Part shown: positions 34,825 to 47,501 of the stretch, piece by piece
Numbering within the stretch: the first letter of the stretch is position 1
How the letters are laid out: the number at the start of each line of letters is the position of its first letter
Assembly (NCBI GenBank): GCA_036768485.1
Contig: JAVLUZ010000329.1
Span: 530,206 to 594,205, forward strand
Reading direction: 5' to 3'
DNA length: 64,000 nucleotides
Source: Mermis nigrescens
Taxonomy: Eukaryota; Nematoda; Enoplea; Mermithida; Mermithidae
The notes under the pieces: generated by a model
Told to the model about the DNA's origin: nothing
Database searches by the model: none
What the model saw: only the letters and a program-made list of their open reading frames with translations
Translations under genes and position numbers: made by a program

Positions 34825-35841
34825 GCGAGTGAAATTATACGCGTTAATTGTTGAAATATGTGAAATTTCCAAATTACCAATCGGACTATATTGCTTAGAA
34901 TCGTATCAATAAGTTTTTCGTTCTTTTCCAGCTTTTGCTCCAAGCTTCAGCAAAAATCTTGCAAATCAAATATTTCATTAAAAGTTCAATCTTTGACCCC
35001 TTAAAGACAATTGGACCCTTTTTCCGATTGTTGGTTGAAAAAACACCCGTGTTTTTTATGTTAACCGTTTATATTTTTTGGTCGGCTGGATATTTGTTTA
35101 TTTCGATTTTCAGCTTTTTTTATGTACTTACGTTCATTCCTTTGAATCATTTAATTAAAAATTTGAAATGGTGTGAAAGTTTTGCATTAGGGGCGTCATT
35201 TTTAATTTAAGCGTGCAACACTTCTCAATTTTTAACAGAAATTCGGTCGACTTCTCTTGCTCCGTAATCTAAAAATTACTCAGTACACAAAATGTCATGG
35301 TTTTTATGCCTACCAACGCATCTATATTTAAACTTTTTCAATTAAACTATCAGTCTTTTTTGTCCTTCGTGACCGGTTAATGATTTAAACGTATTTAGAA
35401 ACCATGAATTCTTTACAAACGAATGGATAAATATAAATAAACTAATTGAATATACGAATAAGTAGATATGCAAATAAATAAATAAATAAATGTAAACTGA
35501 ATAAAAAAAGCAGCGCAAAAGGGAAGGTAGAAGAATAACGTAATTGTGTTGTGCCTACATTTCCATCTTTTGAGGAACAACTTGCTTAGCAAAAAAGTAA
35601 TATAGTATTGTTGTTTTTCTTAGACTGCTCGGTTTTTTAGTTTCTTTTTTGTTTACTTTTTATTTATTTATTTATTTTATTTATTTTTTCTTCTCTTATC
35701 TCCTTTTTTCATTTACTTAATCATATTGATGACTTTCTATTATTTTTAGGTCAGTTTTTGATTTGATGTGAATCAGTTTTTTTCGTTCGTGTTTATGTAT
35801 TTGTAGCTGCTTACTGAATCGCGATTATAATTTTTTTAAAG
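34825..35841 (+). other. NNT intron B-C, GC-AG type
   Basis: It starts GCGAGTGAA and ends 'tttttttaaag'. No repeat element is delimited. A small open frame at 34,935-35,210 is hydrophobic but AT-driven and has no recognisable domain. AATAAATAAA and TTTATTTATT tracts lie at about 35,465-35,500 and 35,655-35,690. Confidence 0.6.
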
Positions 35842-35937
35842 GTATGATCGGTGTTTCGGGTGGCATTGCTGCTACGCTCGGACATATAAATCCGTCGCCC
35901 GAAGTTATAATGCAAATGCTTGGCTGTATAAGTCTAG
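35842..35937 (+). CDS. NNT: NNT exon C, dII
   Basis: 32 codons in a phase 1-to-1 exon: [19 protein letters not shown] then [10 protein letters not shown], a glycine-rich dII helix pair matching the NNT family. The donor is CTAG|GTGAAA. Confidence 0.92.
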
Positions 35938-37979
35938 GTGAAATAATCCTTCGTGTACGAGTAGTTGTTATGGTATTGATTATTGACTAATTCGGATTTA
36001 AGCTACATATGCATTTGTATAGTACAGTCGAACTCGGCTATAAGACACCCTGGATATAAGACTTTTCGGCTTATAAGACGCAAAAACCTCTGGTCCCAGT
36101 CATTCATAATGCATCAAGATACGTTAGAAACTCGCTTATTAGACACTCGGCTATAAGACACCCTGGATATAAGACTTTTCGGCTTATAAGACGCAAAAAC
36201 CTCTGGTCCCAGCCATTCATAATGCATCAAGACACGTTAGAAACTCGCTTATTAGACACTCGGCTGTAAGACACCCTGGATATGAGACTTTTCGGCTTAT
36301 AAGACGCAAAGACCTCTGGTCCCGGCCATTCATAATGCATTAAGACACATTAGAAACTCGCCTATCAGACTCTCGGCTATAAGACTATAAGACGCGGCTG
36401 ACCTGCTCCCATTGCATATACTAAATACATTTAATGCAAGGTCTATAAGACGCACGGCTATAAGCCGCGGGCACCTTGACTTTAGGACGCGATCACTTCA
36501 ACTAATTAATATATAAATTTCTGCGGACAAAAATGAAATTCCGTACATTTTTCTGCAAATAGGTTACAAGCGTGAAGTGCAATGTGTGAATGCGTTCAGT
36601 ATTGATGTCGACTTTTGCTCACTTTTGTCTGCTAATACATTTGTATATTGCATATTATGAAAAATAATTGAAACAAACTTCGATAAGAGATAATTTCCAC
36701 TGAACTCCTTAGCACGTTCCTTTTTCAAGTAGAGCATAACCCTGCTTATAAGACGCACTCGGCTATAAGACGCAATTAACCTGATCCAAAGTGTGTGTCT
36801 TATATCCGAGTTCGGCTTTATATTATTTTAGAGTCATTTACTTAGGAAAATGTAGCTGTTTATAAATATTAATATGAATTAACAAAGCCTAATTATGCTT
36901 TAACTATTTTAACGAAGATTACATAGCGATATCTTATATACATTTCACGTGTAATAAATCAGTTCGAAAATTGTAAGAACCGGGCTATTTTCTTATTTTA
37001 AAATATAGTTCGTTTTCCTAACTTGCCGAAAATTAAACAAATTGTATGCATACTTCAATAAAAGTCTAAATAATGGAGAACTGTTAAATAAAACGACTGT
37101 TCTTGTGAAATTTATCTAGTGATATTTATAGTAGGAGACCTCTTATGTAATTTTTTACCTCTCGAACGTGTTTAAGTAAAATTTTAACCGATTCTTCGTT
37201 ACTTCTTATCGTTATTCTGATAGTGAATTCAACTGAAGCTTCAACCCCTTATGTACATCTGATACGTACGTGGTTTGAAGGGATGTTGGCCGTCCCATTC
37301 CTCATTTTTCACTCCTCAAAAGATTTTTGGCAAAAACTTTTTTATGCTCTTCAAGATGTTTTTTTTTAAATTTTTTAATCAAAATAGGTCATTTGTCTAA
37401 TTTTTCCCAAAAAAATGGCCGCCTATGCGAACCAAAATTTCGGGCCGTTTCGCAGGCACGTAGCTGGCCGTCCTATTTTGGGGGAACCAACACCAATTTT
37501 GAGGGGACCAAGCCCAAAAAGACCAAAAACAGCACAAGATAACGTTTAAAAAAAGTCCGATTTTTTTTGAATTTTGGAGGGGGTCCGACCCCTCATTCCC
37601 CCTAGAGCTGCGTGCCTACAAAGGCGTTTTAAAAAAGTATACGTATTAAATGTATTACAGGAATTTGTTTAACAATAAAATGTGATTATTTCTTAAAAAT
37701 TCAAAACGATTTAAGTCCAAACGTGTACGTTTTAAATTTGAACCAAAAGCACAAATATGGTACAAAATCGGGATAAAAGAAGAACCGAAGGCAAAAACTT
37801 CCTGAACGAAAATTGAAAACGAGAACAAAATTGCCAAAAAACGTAAACTGGTTATGATTGATTGATTGATTGATTGATTTTGTTTATTGATTAATTTATT
37901 AATGATTAATTAATTAATTTATTAATTGATTAATTGTTTAATATTAATCACATTGATCGTGTTGGAACTAATGTGACAG
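35938..37979 (+). other. NNT intron C-D
   Basis: Contains the Tigger-like element 36025-36818, a diverged F7-type sequence (about 37,452-37,615) and an (ATTG)n microsatellite at about 37,856-37,880, about 100 bp before exon D. No gene. Confidence 0.6.
36025..36818. mobile_element. Tigger/pogo-like MITE with 113-bp tandem repeat
   Basis: Left end 'cagtcgaactcggctataag', right end on the other strand 'aagccgaactcggatataag', flanked by TA (36023-36024 and 36819-36820). This terminus form is typical of Tc1/mariner-superfamily Tigger/pogo elements. The left part consists of about three units with a 113-bp period (CTCGGCTATAAGACACC at 36,033, 36,146, 36,259 and degenerate at 36,372), each rich in ATAAGAC words. 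No transposase frame. Confidence 0.8.
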
Positions 37980-38225
37980 GCGGAGCCATAGGACTAAGTA
38001 TCGCAAAGCGAATCGAAGTGACGGATTTGCCCCAGTTGGTGGCAGCTTTCCACAGCTTTGTGGGCTTGGCTGCCGTCCTCACCTGCTTTGCGAGCTATTT
38101 ACACGATTTTCCCAATTTCGCCACCGACCCGGCTGCCGGCGTCATCAAAGCGGCGCTCTTTTTGGGCACTTATATCGGTGGTGTAACCTTCACGGGCTCC
38201 TTGGTCGCTTTTGGCAAATTGCAGG
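37980..38225 (+). CDS. NNT: NNT exon D, dII
   Basis: 82 codons: [20 protein letters not shown], then [20 protein letters not shown], a diverged loop, and [20 protein letters not shown]. These are hallmark dII sequences, including the AAFHS.VGLAA helix. The acceptor is 'gtgacag'; the donor is CAGG|GTTAGA in phase 1. The exon lies directly after an ATTG/ATTA-rich tract. Confidence 0.95.
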
Positions 38226-38891
38226 GTTAGAGTCATACTTGATCTTGGGGATTTCACCCCCCAAAGATAGTTTTACACCCCATAAATTTTGACTCCCAGA
38301 AATTTCAATTTTCAAAAAATCGTAAAAAAAGAAAAAAATCGTAAAAAGTGTTCTTTTAAGCGGTTTTAGCGATCTTGTGATTCAGAAGTGTCAAATTTTA
38401 GGCGCTTCGCGGCATATCCTCATTTTCTCACTCTATTTTGTCCGATTTACTCGATTTTTTCCGAAAGTTTTTATGTTTTTATATATAGAAAGAAGAACAT
38501 AGATGTATAAAAATATGTCTTTGACGCATATCTGTTGTTTTTGTGCCCAAAATGCTCTTTAAAAAAATTTTGGTTTCAAGGCATTGAAATCTCATGCTTT
38601 GCATGTGTGATTAGAGTCATAAGTGAACAAGATCGAAATCCTGTGTTGGGTCAAAAAGGAGCCAAAAATTTATTTAAGCGCACAAAAAGCTATGCTTCTG
38701 GCTTTTATTGTCGAGCGACGAGCTTCATCCATTAGCATAACAAAATCGCGTACAGACAGCAAAATTACCGGGAAGGGGATTTGCGGGCTTTTCCATATTT
38801 AGGGGTTGCCCGAACTCATCTTCAAACCCACTCGCGCCCACGTGGACTAAGATTTCTTGCATTGTATGAGATAAACCGCTTCATTGTGCCT

Positions 38892-40346
38892 GTTGTTGTT
38901 GTTGTAATTGCCGTCACATGTTGTCATCCATCGATCGATCAAAGGTCTAGAGAGGCCACTACTAATTGTGGCCCTTTCCATAAGTCACTGACACGAGCTT
39001 GTGTTGGTCGGGATGGACAGTTGAAGAGGTGTCGTGTATCTTCTGTTGCCGCCAAACAACGTGGGCAGGTGTCAGGTGTGAGGCCGCTGGAGTCGAGTTT
39101 GCTGCGCGTGGACGCCAGCATGTAACTGTAGCCACATCTAAGTTGGGCTAAGGTGGATCTTGTTTGGCGAGGTAGCAATTTCTCTTGTGGGGATATATTG
39201 GGAGGGCGTCGGTTTATTAGTGGGTTGCGTTGAATGAAACGAAGGCGACAGGCCTGGATAGCATTCTGATGGAGCTTTTGCAGTTGTTGTTGCAGTGAAG
39301 CTGTTGAGGGTAAAGTTGTGAGGTGCCGTTTGACTCTGTCGTTCGAATACATTTTAAGTGTGTTTTTCAGCCGAAAGTTCCGTTGCCGCCGTGTAGGTGG
39401 TCCAGGACAACCAAAAAGTTGCCTGCACGGATGTTGGTCGTGGAGGCAAGATGCATAGAATTGGTCTGTCAAAAGTCGATTGTGGACTTGGACCGTCAGC
39501 ATACGTGTTTCGCTGTGTAGATGGTCAATTGGCGACATTTGAAGGCAGCCAGTAATAGTTCTAAGTGCGGTGTTCTGGCAGATTTGGAGTTTGGCAAGAT
39601 TTGAGGATGTTAGTGTTGGTGTCCAAACTGGTGCCGCATAATTAAGAACCGATCTACAGATCGCCTTATAAGTGAGGAGCAATGTTTCTTTGTTAGAGCC
39701 CCATGATCGGCCAGCTAAAGCTTTGATGATGTTGTTTCGTTTCTGAATACGAGATTTCAGAGCTTCAACGTGTTGTTTGAAACAAAGACTTGGGTCGAAG
39801 AGAACCCCAAGAATTTTAGGGTTCTTAACGGTTTGAAGTCGAGCATTATTAATAAAAATGTTTAGTTCCAGCGAGTGTTGGCGTGTCTCGGGAGTAAACA
39901 ACGTACAAGTAGATTTTTCCGTCGAGATTGTGAGGTGGCGCTGCTGAAAAATGAGGAAATGTCTGTCAGATAGTTGTTCATGTTTGTTTCCATTGTTTTC
40001 ACATTCGAGTCGCTGGTGAAGATGGTAATGTCGTCAGCGTATGATACGATATGAATGTGTGGTGGTGGCAATGGAAGCTCACGAATGTAAGCATTAAAAA
40101 GAGCTGGTGAGATCACTGAACCTTGAGGCACACCCATTCTGGTGATGGCGTAATTTGACGATGAGTTTCTAAACTGACATTTGGCTTCTCTTCCGCGCAA
40201 ATATGCCACCAGCCAGCGACAAGTCCAACCAGGCATCGTGGAGTCCGCCAAGATCTTGATTAACGTCGTGTGGTCAACTGAGTCAAATGCTTTACTGAGG
40301 TCTAGGGCTATAGCAATAGTTCTCTTAGCTGGTTTAGCTGGTCTTA
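38892..40346 (-). mobile_element. 5'-truncated LINE copy, 14-bp TSD
   Basis: Flanked by perfect 14-bp duplications gcttcattgtgcct (38878-38891 and 40347-40360). The 3' end, on the minus strand, finishes with ACAACAACAACA rather than poly(A). The reverse transcriptase fragment runs from RPAKPAKRT (40,340) to the C-terminus and is collinear with the LINE at 51737-55257. A 5' truncation with target-site duplication is the usual product of target-primed reverse transcription. Confidence 0.95.
38939..40344 (-). pseudogene. LINE reverse transcriptase, truncated and frameshifted
   Basis: Two overlapping frames (40353-39862 and 39901-38939) encode the RT palm and the C-terminal domain. Visible are ALDLSKAFDSVDH (motif A), GVPQGSVISPALFNAYI (motif B), VSYADDITIF (YADD catalytic motif C), then the thumb and a C-terminal cysteine/histidine segment CPRCLAATEDTRHLFNC. 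The frame breaks near 39,950 relative to the other LINE copy. The endonuclease and the N-terminal RT motifs are absent. This copy is dead. Confidence 0.92.
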
Positions 40347-40838
40347 GCTTCATTGTGCCTCATTCTATAGTACGCTGCGCATAGGTACAGATAACAGGGG
40401 ATGGGAAAACCCCCACCCAAATTTATTCGTTGCCCCTCCCCCCAAAAAAGCAGAAAATTTTTGACCGCCCCCAATTTTCAGAAAAAATTGAATTTTTCGG
40501 TCGTTAGGTGTTTTTGGCATTTTTTGGCCAACAATTGGAGGTCATCCCCCAATTTCGAGCCGTTTCATGTGTGTCGTGTTAAATCTTTATTAGGTTTATG
40601 CAGGATTAGTATCTATTTGTTTACTGGGTTAAGAATCAATTTAATTTAATATAATTGGTTATAATTAATTTGCTTTAATCAGTTTAGTCGGATTTACGTT
40701 TTGGGCATTTTTTTCACTGCATGCTTATTTTTCTTGAAAAATATACAGGAAAACGGGATTCGACGATTTCAGTCATTCGCATGGCCCAGATTCCACACAA
40801 CCCTCTCTTAATGCGCATATGCTAATCTCTATCCGATC

Positions 40839-41106
40839 CATACGTGGGCAGCAAGAAAATTCTGGGGGGGTGCAAGATTTTTCAAAGGTAAAAAAATGGC
40901 CTTAAAAATGGTGGTATGGCGAAAAAACACCATTTTCGACGTTTCTCATGGAACACTATCCATTGGCATCAAAAAAATTGCGAAAAAAAACGAAAAAAAT
41001 TTCAAAAACTTAATTCTGGGGGTATTTTGATTTATGGGGGGTATTTTGGTTTTTCGGGGGAGGGATGCATACCCCCAACCCCCTCCCCCGTCCACGCCCA
41101 GGTGTG
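40839..41106. mobile_element. F4 MITE, 7/8 TSD
   Basis: Ends 'catacgtgggcagcaag' and 'cacgcccaggtgtg'. Flanks atccgatc (40831-40838) and atccgata (41107-41114) differ at one base. Interior typical of F4. Confidence 0.82.
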
Positions 41107-41260
41107 ATCCGATACGACATTGCATTTGTATATCTGGTCAGGACAAGCCATCTCTTAAACACATCTATGTATGTTGAATAAGTACCGTAGGAAAAAATTG
41201 TGCAAATGTGATATAAAGTACTTTTCCTCCATATTCTTGCTAATATAATTGATTATGAAT

Positions 41261-41709
41261 CAGTGTTTTTTTTGCACTAGGTCCGTTTGTACATGTAAAA
41301 AGATGGTCCCTAAAAGTCTTTGTACATTTTATACACACAAATTTTTGGTTACTATAATATGGGACAGTAGCGATTTTAGTGTGGTAAAAAACAGAGTTGT
41401 TCGACCTTTGGTAGTGTATTTTAGCTAATTTCTTGGTTTCTGAGGGCAAAAATCTTTAAGAGACGTCTTAAAACGGCGCAAAGCGCCTGAAAATTTGACA
41501 TTTTTCCTTTCAAAAAGCAATTTCTGCTATTTTAAAGGTATATAGGGCACGCAATTACTCATTTTGGCGCGAAGCACCAAAAAGTTTCAGCGAGTTTTAG
41601 ACTTTTTTGCAGTTTTGTCTTCCCAAAAATCTTTGTACATGTACAAAGACGGTCCCAAAAAGTCTTTGTACATCGGGGAAAATCTTTGTCGAATTCAAGA
41701 AAAACTGTG
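41261..41709. mobile_element. F6 MITE, TSD ttatgaat
   Basis: Begins 'cagtgttttttttgc', ends 'caagaaaaactgtg'. Perfect 8-bp duplication TTATGAAT at 41253-41260 and 41710-41717. It contains the exact palindrome CTTTGTACATGTACAAAG (41632-41649) and hairpin words at about 41,470 and 41,564. Its right end is only 41 bp before exon E, so the acceptor region lies almost against it. Confidence 0.9.
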
Positions 41710-41750
41710 TTATGAATGAAAAATCAGAATGAGATTGCTCGTGCATCTAG

Positions 41751-41939
41751 GATTACTCAACAGTGCTGCTCTCTTGCTTCCCGGCCGTCATTATATCAAT
41801 GGAGGCATGCTAGCGGCTAACATTGGCGCCATGGTTTATTACATGATGGCTCACGATATGTTAACCGGTCTTTCGATGCTCGGCATTACGGCCGGTTTGT
41901 CCAGTTTGATGGGAGTCACTCTAACTGTTGCGATTGGGG
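41751..41939 (+). CDS. NNT: NNT exon E, dII
   Basis: G|GA join to exon D gives LQGLLNSAALLLPGRHYING, then MLAANIGAMVYYMMAHD and LSMLGITAGLSSLMGVTLTV, ending AIGG. The acceptor is 'gtgcatctag' and the donor is GGGG|GTAATT. It encodes the dII helices preceding the most conserved [17 protein letters not shown] stretch. The frame is open upstream of the acceptor, but homology starts at the splice site. Confidence 0.94.
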
Positions 41940-42289
41940 GTAATTAATTAAAATATTTATTATTACCTAATTTTTACTAGCTAAAAATAATTTTAATTGT
42001 AATTAATGTACTAGAAATTGGCAGTTTTGAGCTTTTTATGTTTCGCATTGAATTCGACGCGGAACCAAACCAAACATGAATCGCATTAAAATTCTGGGTA
42101 TCATCAACTTTAGAATATTTCCTTAACGTGCCCTTTTAGGCTCGAAAACGACTTTCATGCGTCGGTAACATATTTTTTGACGTTTCTTACGATTCTGCAT
42201 CATTCTAGAAGATAAAAGTAACAAACAAATGGAAAAATCAAATGAATTAGAACAAACTATGGTCAAAAATGGCAAAATGGCTATAAGGC

Positions 42290-43542
42290 CAGTGATCGAC
42301 CGGGCCCGGGCCGGGCCGGGCCCGGTATTTTGAGCCCGGGCCAGGCGCCCGGGCTTAGCTGCCGGGCTTGGTACCGGGCCCGGGCCTGGGCCCGGGCCCG
42401 GGCTTTGCTGCCGGGCTTGGTACCGGGCCCGGGCCCGGGCTTATATACTAACAACATGCCTTGCTTTGCTTCCAATAAAATGTTATGCATAAGATACATA
42501 TTTAGACCGATTTTACATTTGTTATTTGTCACACGCAAGGCTTACTGCTTTATCAAGAAGATTTTTGAATTCTAAGCTCTGTTAATTATTCAATCCTTCT
42601 AAAAATAAATTAAGTAGTTAGCAAGGATTTTGGTAGCATTATTCAAGCAAGAACAAAGTTTTTAATACAATAGCGCGCAATTCCATTATTAAAATGCACG
42701 TGCAACTAGACACGGTTTGAAAAAGCACAAGGTTTCATGTAGATATTTAAAGGAAACTGAGCATTAAATTTATGCATTCAGACATATGTAACAGCGAAGC
42801 GAATATGATATGGTCGGATAGAAGATATGCTGTTTGGATTTTAGAACTCAAACTATAGCGTACATTGACGTCAATTGAAATTGTGTAGTGTATAGGATAG
42901 CACACGTATTGAAGCCATAGGCGTAAAATTGAGTTCAAAAAGGCAAAAACGTCAAAAAATTTTCCGGCGCTTCGTGCCGAGTCTTTATTATATTTATTGT
43001 TATATGGATCCAATGAGTTCAAAAGCTTAAATTAGCTAAAATAATCGATCAATTCACATCACTTTAGTGATTTATTGCTCTATTTGTTCGTTGAATGAAA
43101 CTGCGCATGCTTGTTGAGCATAACAGTAAATGTGCGAAAATGATTGTGTACCAGTTTGTCTATTCTTTGCTTTGTTTGTCTTTCTTTACAAGGACAGGAC
43201 ACAAAATCCTATTTTAAATAAAAGGAATGGCCAAATTTTCTTATGTTTTTGCGCATTTTCTGTTTTCTGAATTATATCTTGTTAATAAGAAGGCCACAAA
43301 TGGGCCTGAAAACGATAAGAACAAAATTGTCATTGATATGTACATCTTTAACGGATTTAAATAGGATCACAGGCTAGCAAATTCATAAGAAATACGGACA
43401 ACAGCTGAAATAGTAAACGTCTAAAATATTAACGATAATTATTTGAGGCCCGGTTGAGGCCCGGTGGTTTTCAGCCGGGCCCGGGCCCGGCCTGCTATGA
43501 CCGGCTGGGCCGGTCCGGGCCCAGGTACCCGGTCGATCACTG
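42290..43542. mobile_element. F1 hAT-like element, TSD tataaggc
   Basis: Ends CAGTGATCGACCGGG and CCCGGTCGATCACTG, exact inverted repeats. Perfect 8-bp duplication TATAAGGC at 42282-42289 and 43543-43550. GGGCCCGGGC arrays line both ends. It is the inverted homologue of 31193-33312, about 870 bp shorter because an internal part (including one end of the nested F2 insert) is deleted; the other F2 end survives at about 42,913 as 'attgaagccataggcgta'. Confidence 0.94.
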
Positions 43543-43962
43543 TATAAGGCACAATTTTTTCGTCTGTTTTTGACTTGAAATATTAGAAATCACGTAATTT
43601 AGACCTCGCCATGTATTTTGACTGCGTCTGTTCAAACACGATTTTTGACCCGCGGCGCCTGCTCGCTGACCAGAATAAAGTGTTGTTGACCGTTACAAAC
43701 CACACTTTACTGAATTTTTCTTAGACATAGAAAGAATCTTATTTTTTCAATTACGGTGTGCCAGGCCTGAAGTCTTTAGTCTTTCTTATAAAATTTGCGT
43801 GAGCTATCATATTTTTTACCTTAAAAAATCTTGGATGGATTTTAAATTCGTTTCAATCAAGAAACAACATCACCGAAATGTTCAGAGCCGCAGAATTTTC
43901 GAATTTTGGCATAAACGTAGCCGGGTCTTAAATCGGTCAAGGAGGTTTATGAGCTAAAGCAT

Positions 43963-44165
43963 ACATGTAACTGGGGTGGGGGATACCCTATCCAAAGTTG
44001 GTCGTCTTCCTATTCCCTAAAAGCCAGAAAATTTTTGACCCCCTCCCGATTTTTGTAAAATCTTGCGTGTTTTGACCATTTTTGACCCAAAATTGTAGGA
44101 AGATTTACCCCCTTCTCCCCTGAGTGACAGGAATCCCCGCCTATTTTTTCAAGCCGTTACACGTA
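43963..44165. mobile_element. Small repeat with ACATGTAAC ends
   Basis: Runs from 'catacatgtaactgggg' to 'caagccgttacacgtatg'; same family as 11442-11634. No clean target duplication. Confidence 0.55.
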
Positions 44166-44320
44166 TGGCTAGAAGTATCATAAAAAAATAATCGCCATTG
44201 CTAAATTGTGTTAAATGATTCCAATATATTTCTTCGAGCGCGTCTGCAAAATATGACTTTGTTTCCGTTTTTATTTTTAGAATTTAGACTTATTTTACTC
44301 ATAGAATTTTCTCTTCTTTA

Positions 44321-44561
44321 CACTTAAACCTACGGATCGTAAGGTCCCAGGTTCGAATCCACGTTGACGCAGTTCTTTTCGGCAGGCCAACCCAGCCTCT
44401 CATCCCTCCGGGGTCGATGAATGGGAAGCTGCACTTGTGTAGCGAAGGTTAAAACCCTTGGGAGTCGCGACCCCTTGCGGTATCTCAGCGAGAAACACGT
44501 CTCTGACGTGCGGGTGATACCCACGTATGGGTGAAAAGCCTTTCTTTAACCTTAACCTTAT
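44321..44561 (+). repeat. tRNA-derived SINE, 5'-truncated copy
   Basis: Starts inside the tRNA-like head ('cacttaaacctacgga', B box 'ggttcgaatcc'), continues through the body ('agttcttttcggcaggcc', 'gcacttgtgtagcgaagg', 'gcgaccccttgcgg') and ends in an ACCTTA/CTTTAA-type 3' tail. Collinear with 19201-19312 (minus) for about 95 bp. Together the two copies outline the full SINE. Confidence 0.72.
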
Positions 44562-45032
44562 ACATGCACATATGGGGGTGAGGGGGTATTAACTCTCCCT
44601 ACATGAAGGGTCAGCCGGACAGGTACTTTCAGGCGATTTTGAGCTGATAGAACGTTTTCTGCATCATTTTTTCAGGTCAAAAGCAGTAGAAACGTCAATA
44701 TTTTTCCGGCGCTTCGTACCAGATTAGTACTTTTAATTACTTTTTACTCACAAAGCTCCCAAAATTGATAAACTTTTCAAATTGATATAATGCAGTCAAA
44801 ATGGACTAAATGCTTTAAAAATTCGATATTACCACGGAAAAACGTTTTATATGCTATTTTGACTATTTTCATCGTTGAAACAGCAAAAAATCGTGAAGGT
44901 TAAATTTGCTGTTTTGGATTTTTGGGATTTCACCCCCCCCTGCCGACCCTGACCTTGTAAACCTACGTTCTCTTCTCAAAAAGTTCAACTAGCTAAAGTC
45001 CCTTGCCCGGTTATCTTCTTTTATGCACATAA

Positions 45033-47387
<2,355 letters not shown>

Positions 47388-47501
47388 GCTATGAACAGGT
47401 CACTGCCGAACGTAATTCTTGGTGGTTATGGTACATCTAGCACAGGAATCGGGAAACCCAAGCAAATATCCGGCACCCATACAGAATTCAATATTGATCA
47501 A
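47388..47501 (+). CDS. NNT: NNT exon G, dII-dIII linker
   Basis: A 38-codon phase 0 exon: [18 protein letters not shown], then the linker ending [10 protein letters not shown] just before dIII. Acceptor 'acattctag', donor CAA|GTAATT. This part connects the last membrane helix to the matrix NADP(H)-binding domain. Confidence 0.95.

Larger units (their letters stand above)
38226..41750 (+). other. NNT intron D-E
   Basis: It holds a copy of the 14,795-type repeat (38,245-38,620), the 5'-truncated LINE (38892-40346), an ACATGTAAC-type repeat (about 40,384-40,572), the F4 MITE 40839-41106 and the F6 MITE 41261-41709. No host gene is seen. Confidence 0.65.

Noticed and set aside
34935..35210. Hydrophobic 91-codon frame in an NNT intron
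   Set aside because: AT-driven hydrophobic composition and no match to NNT, whose exons B and C join directly.
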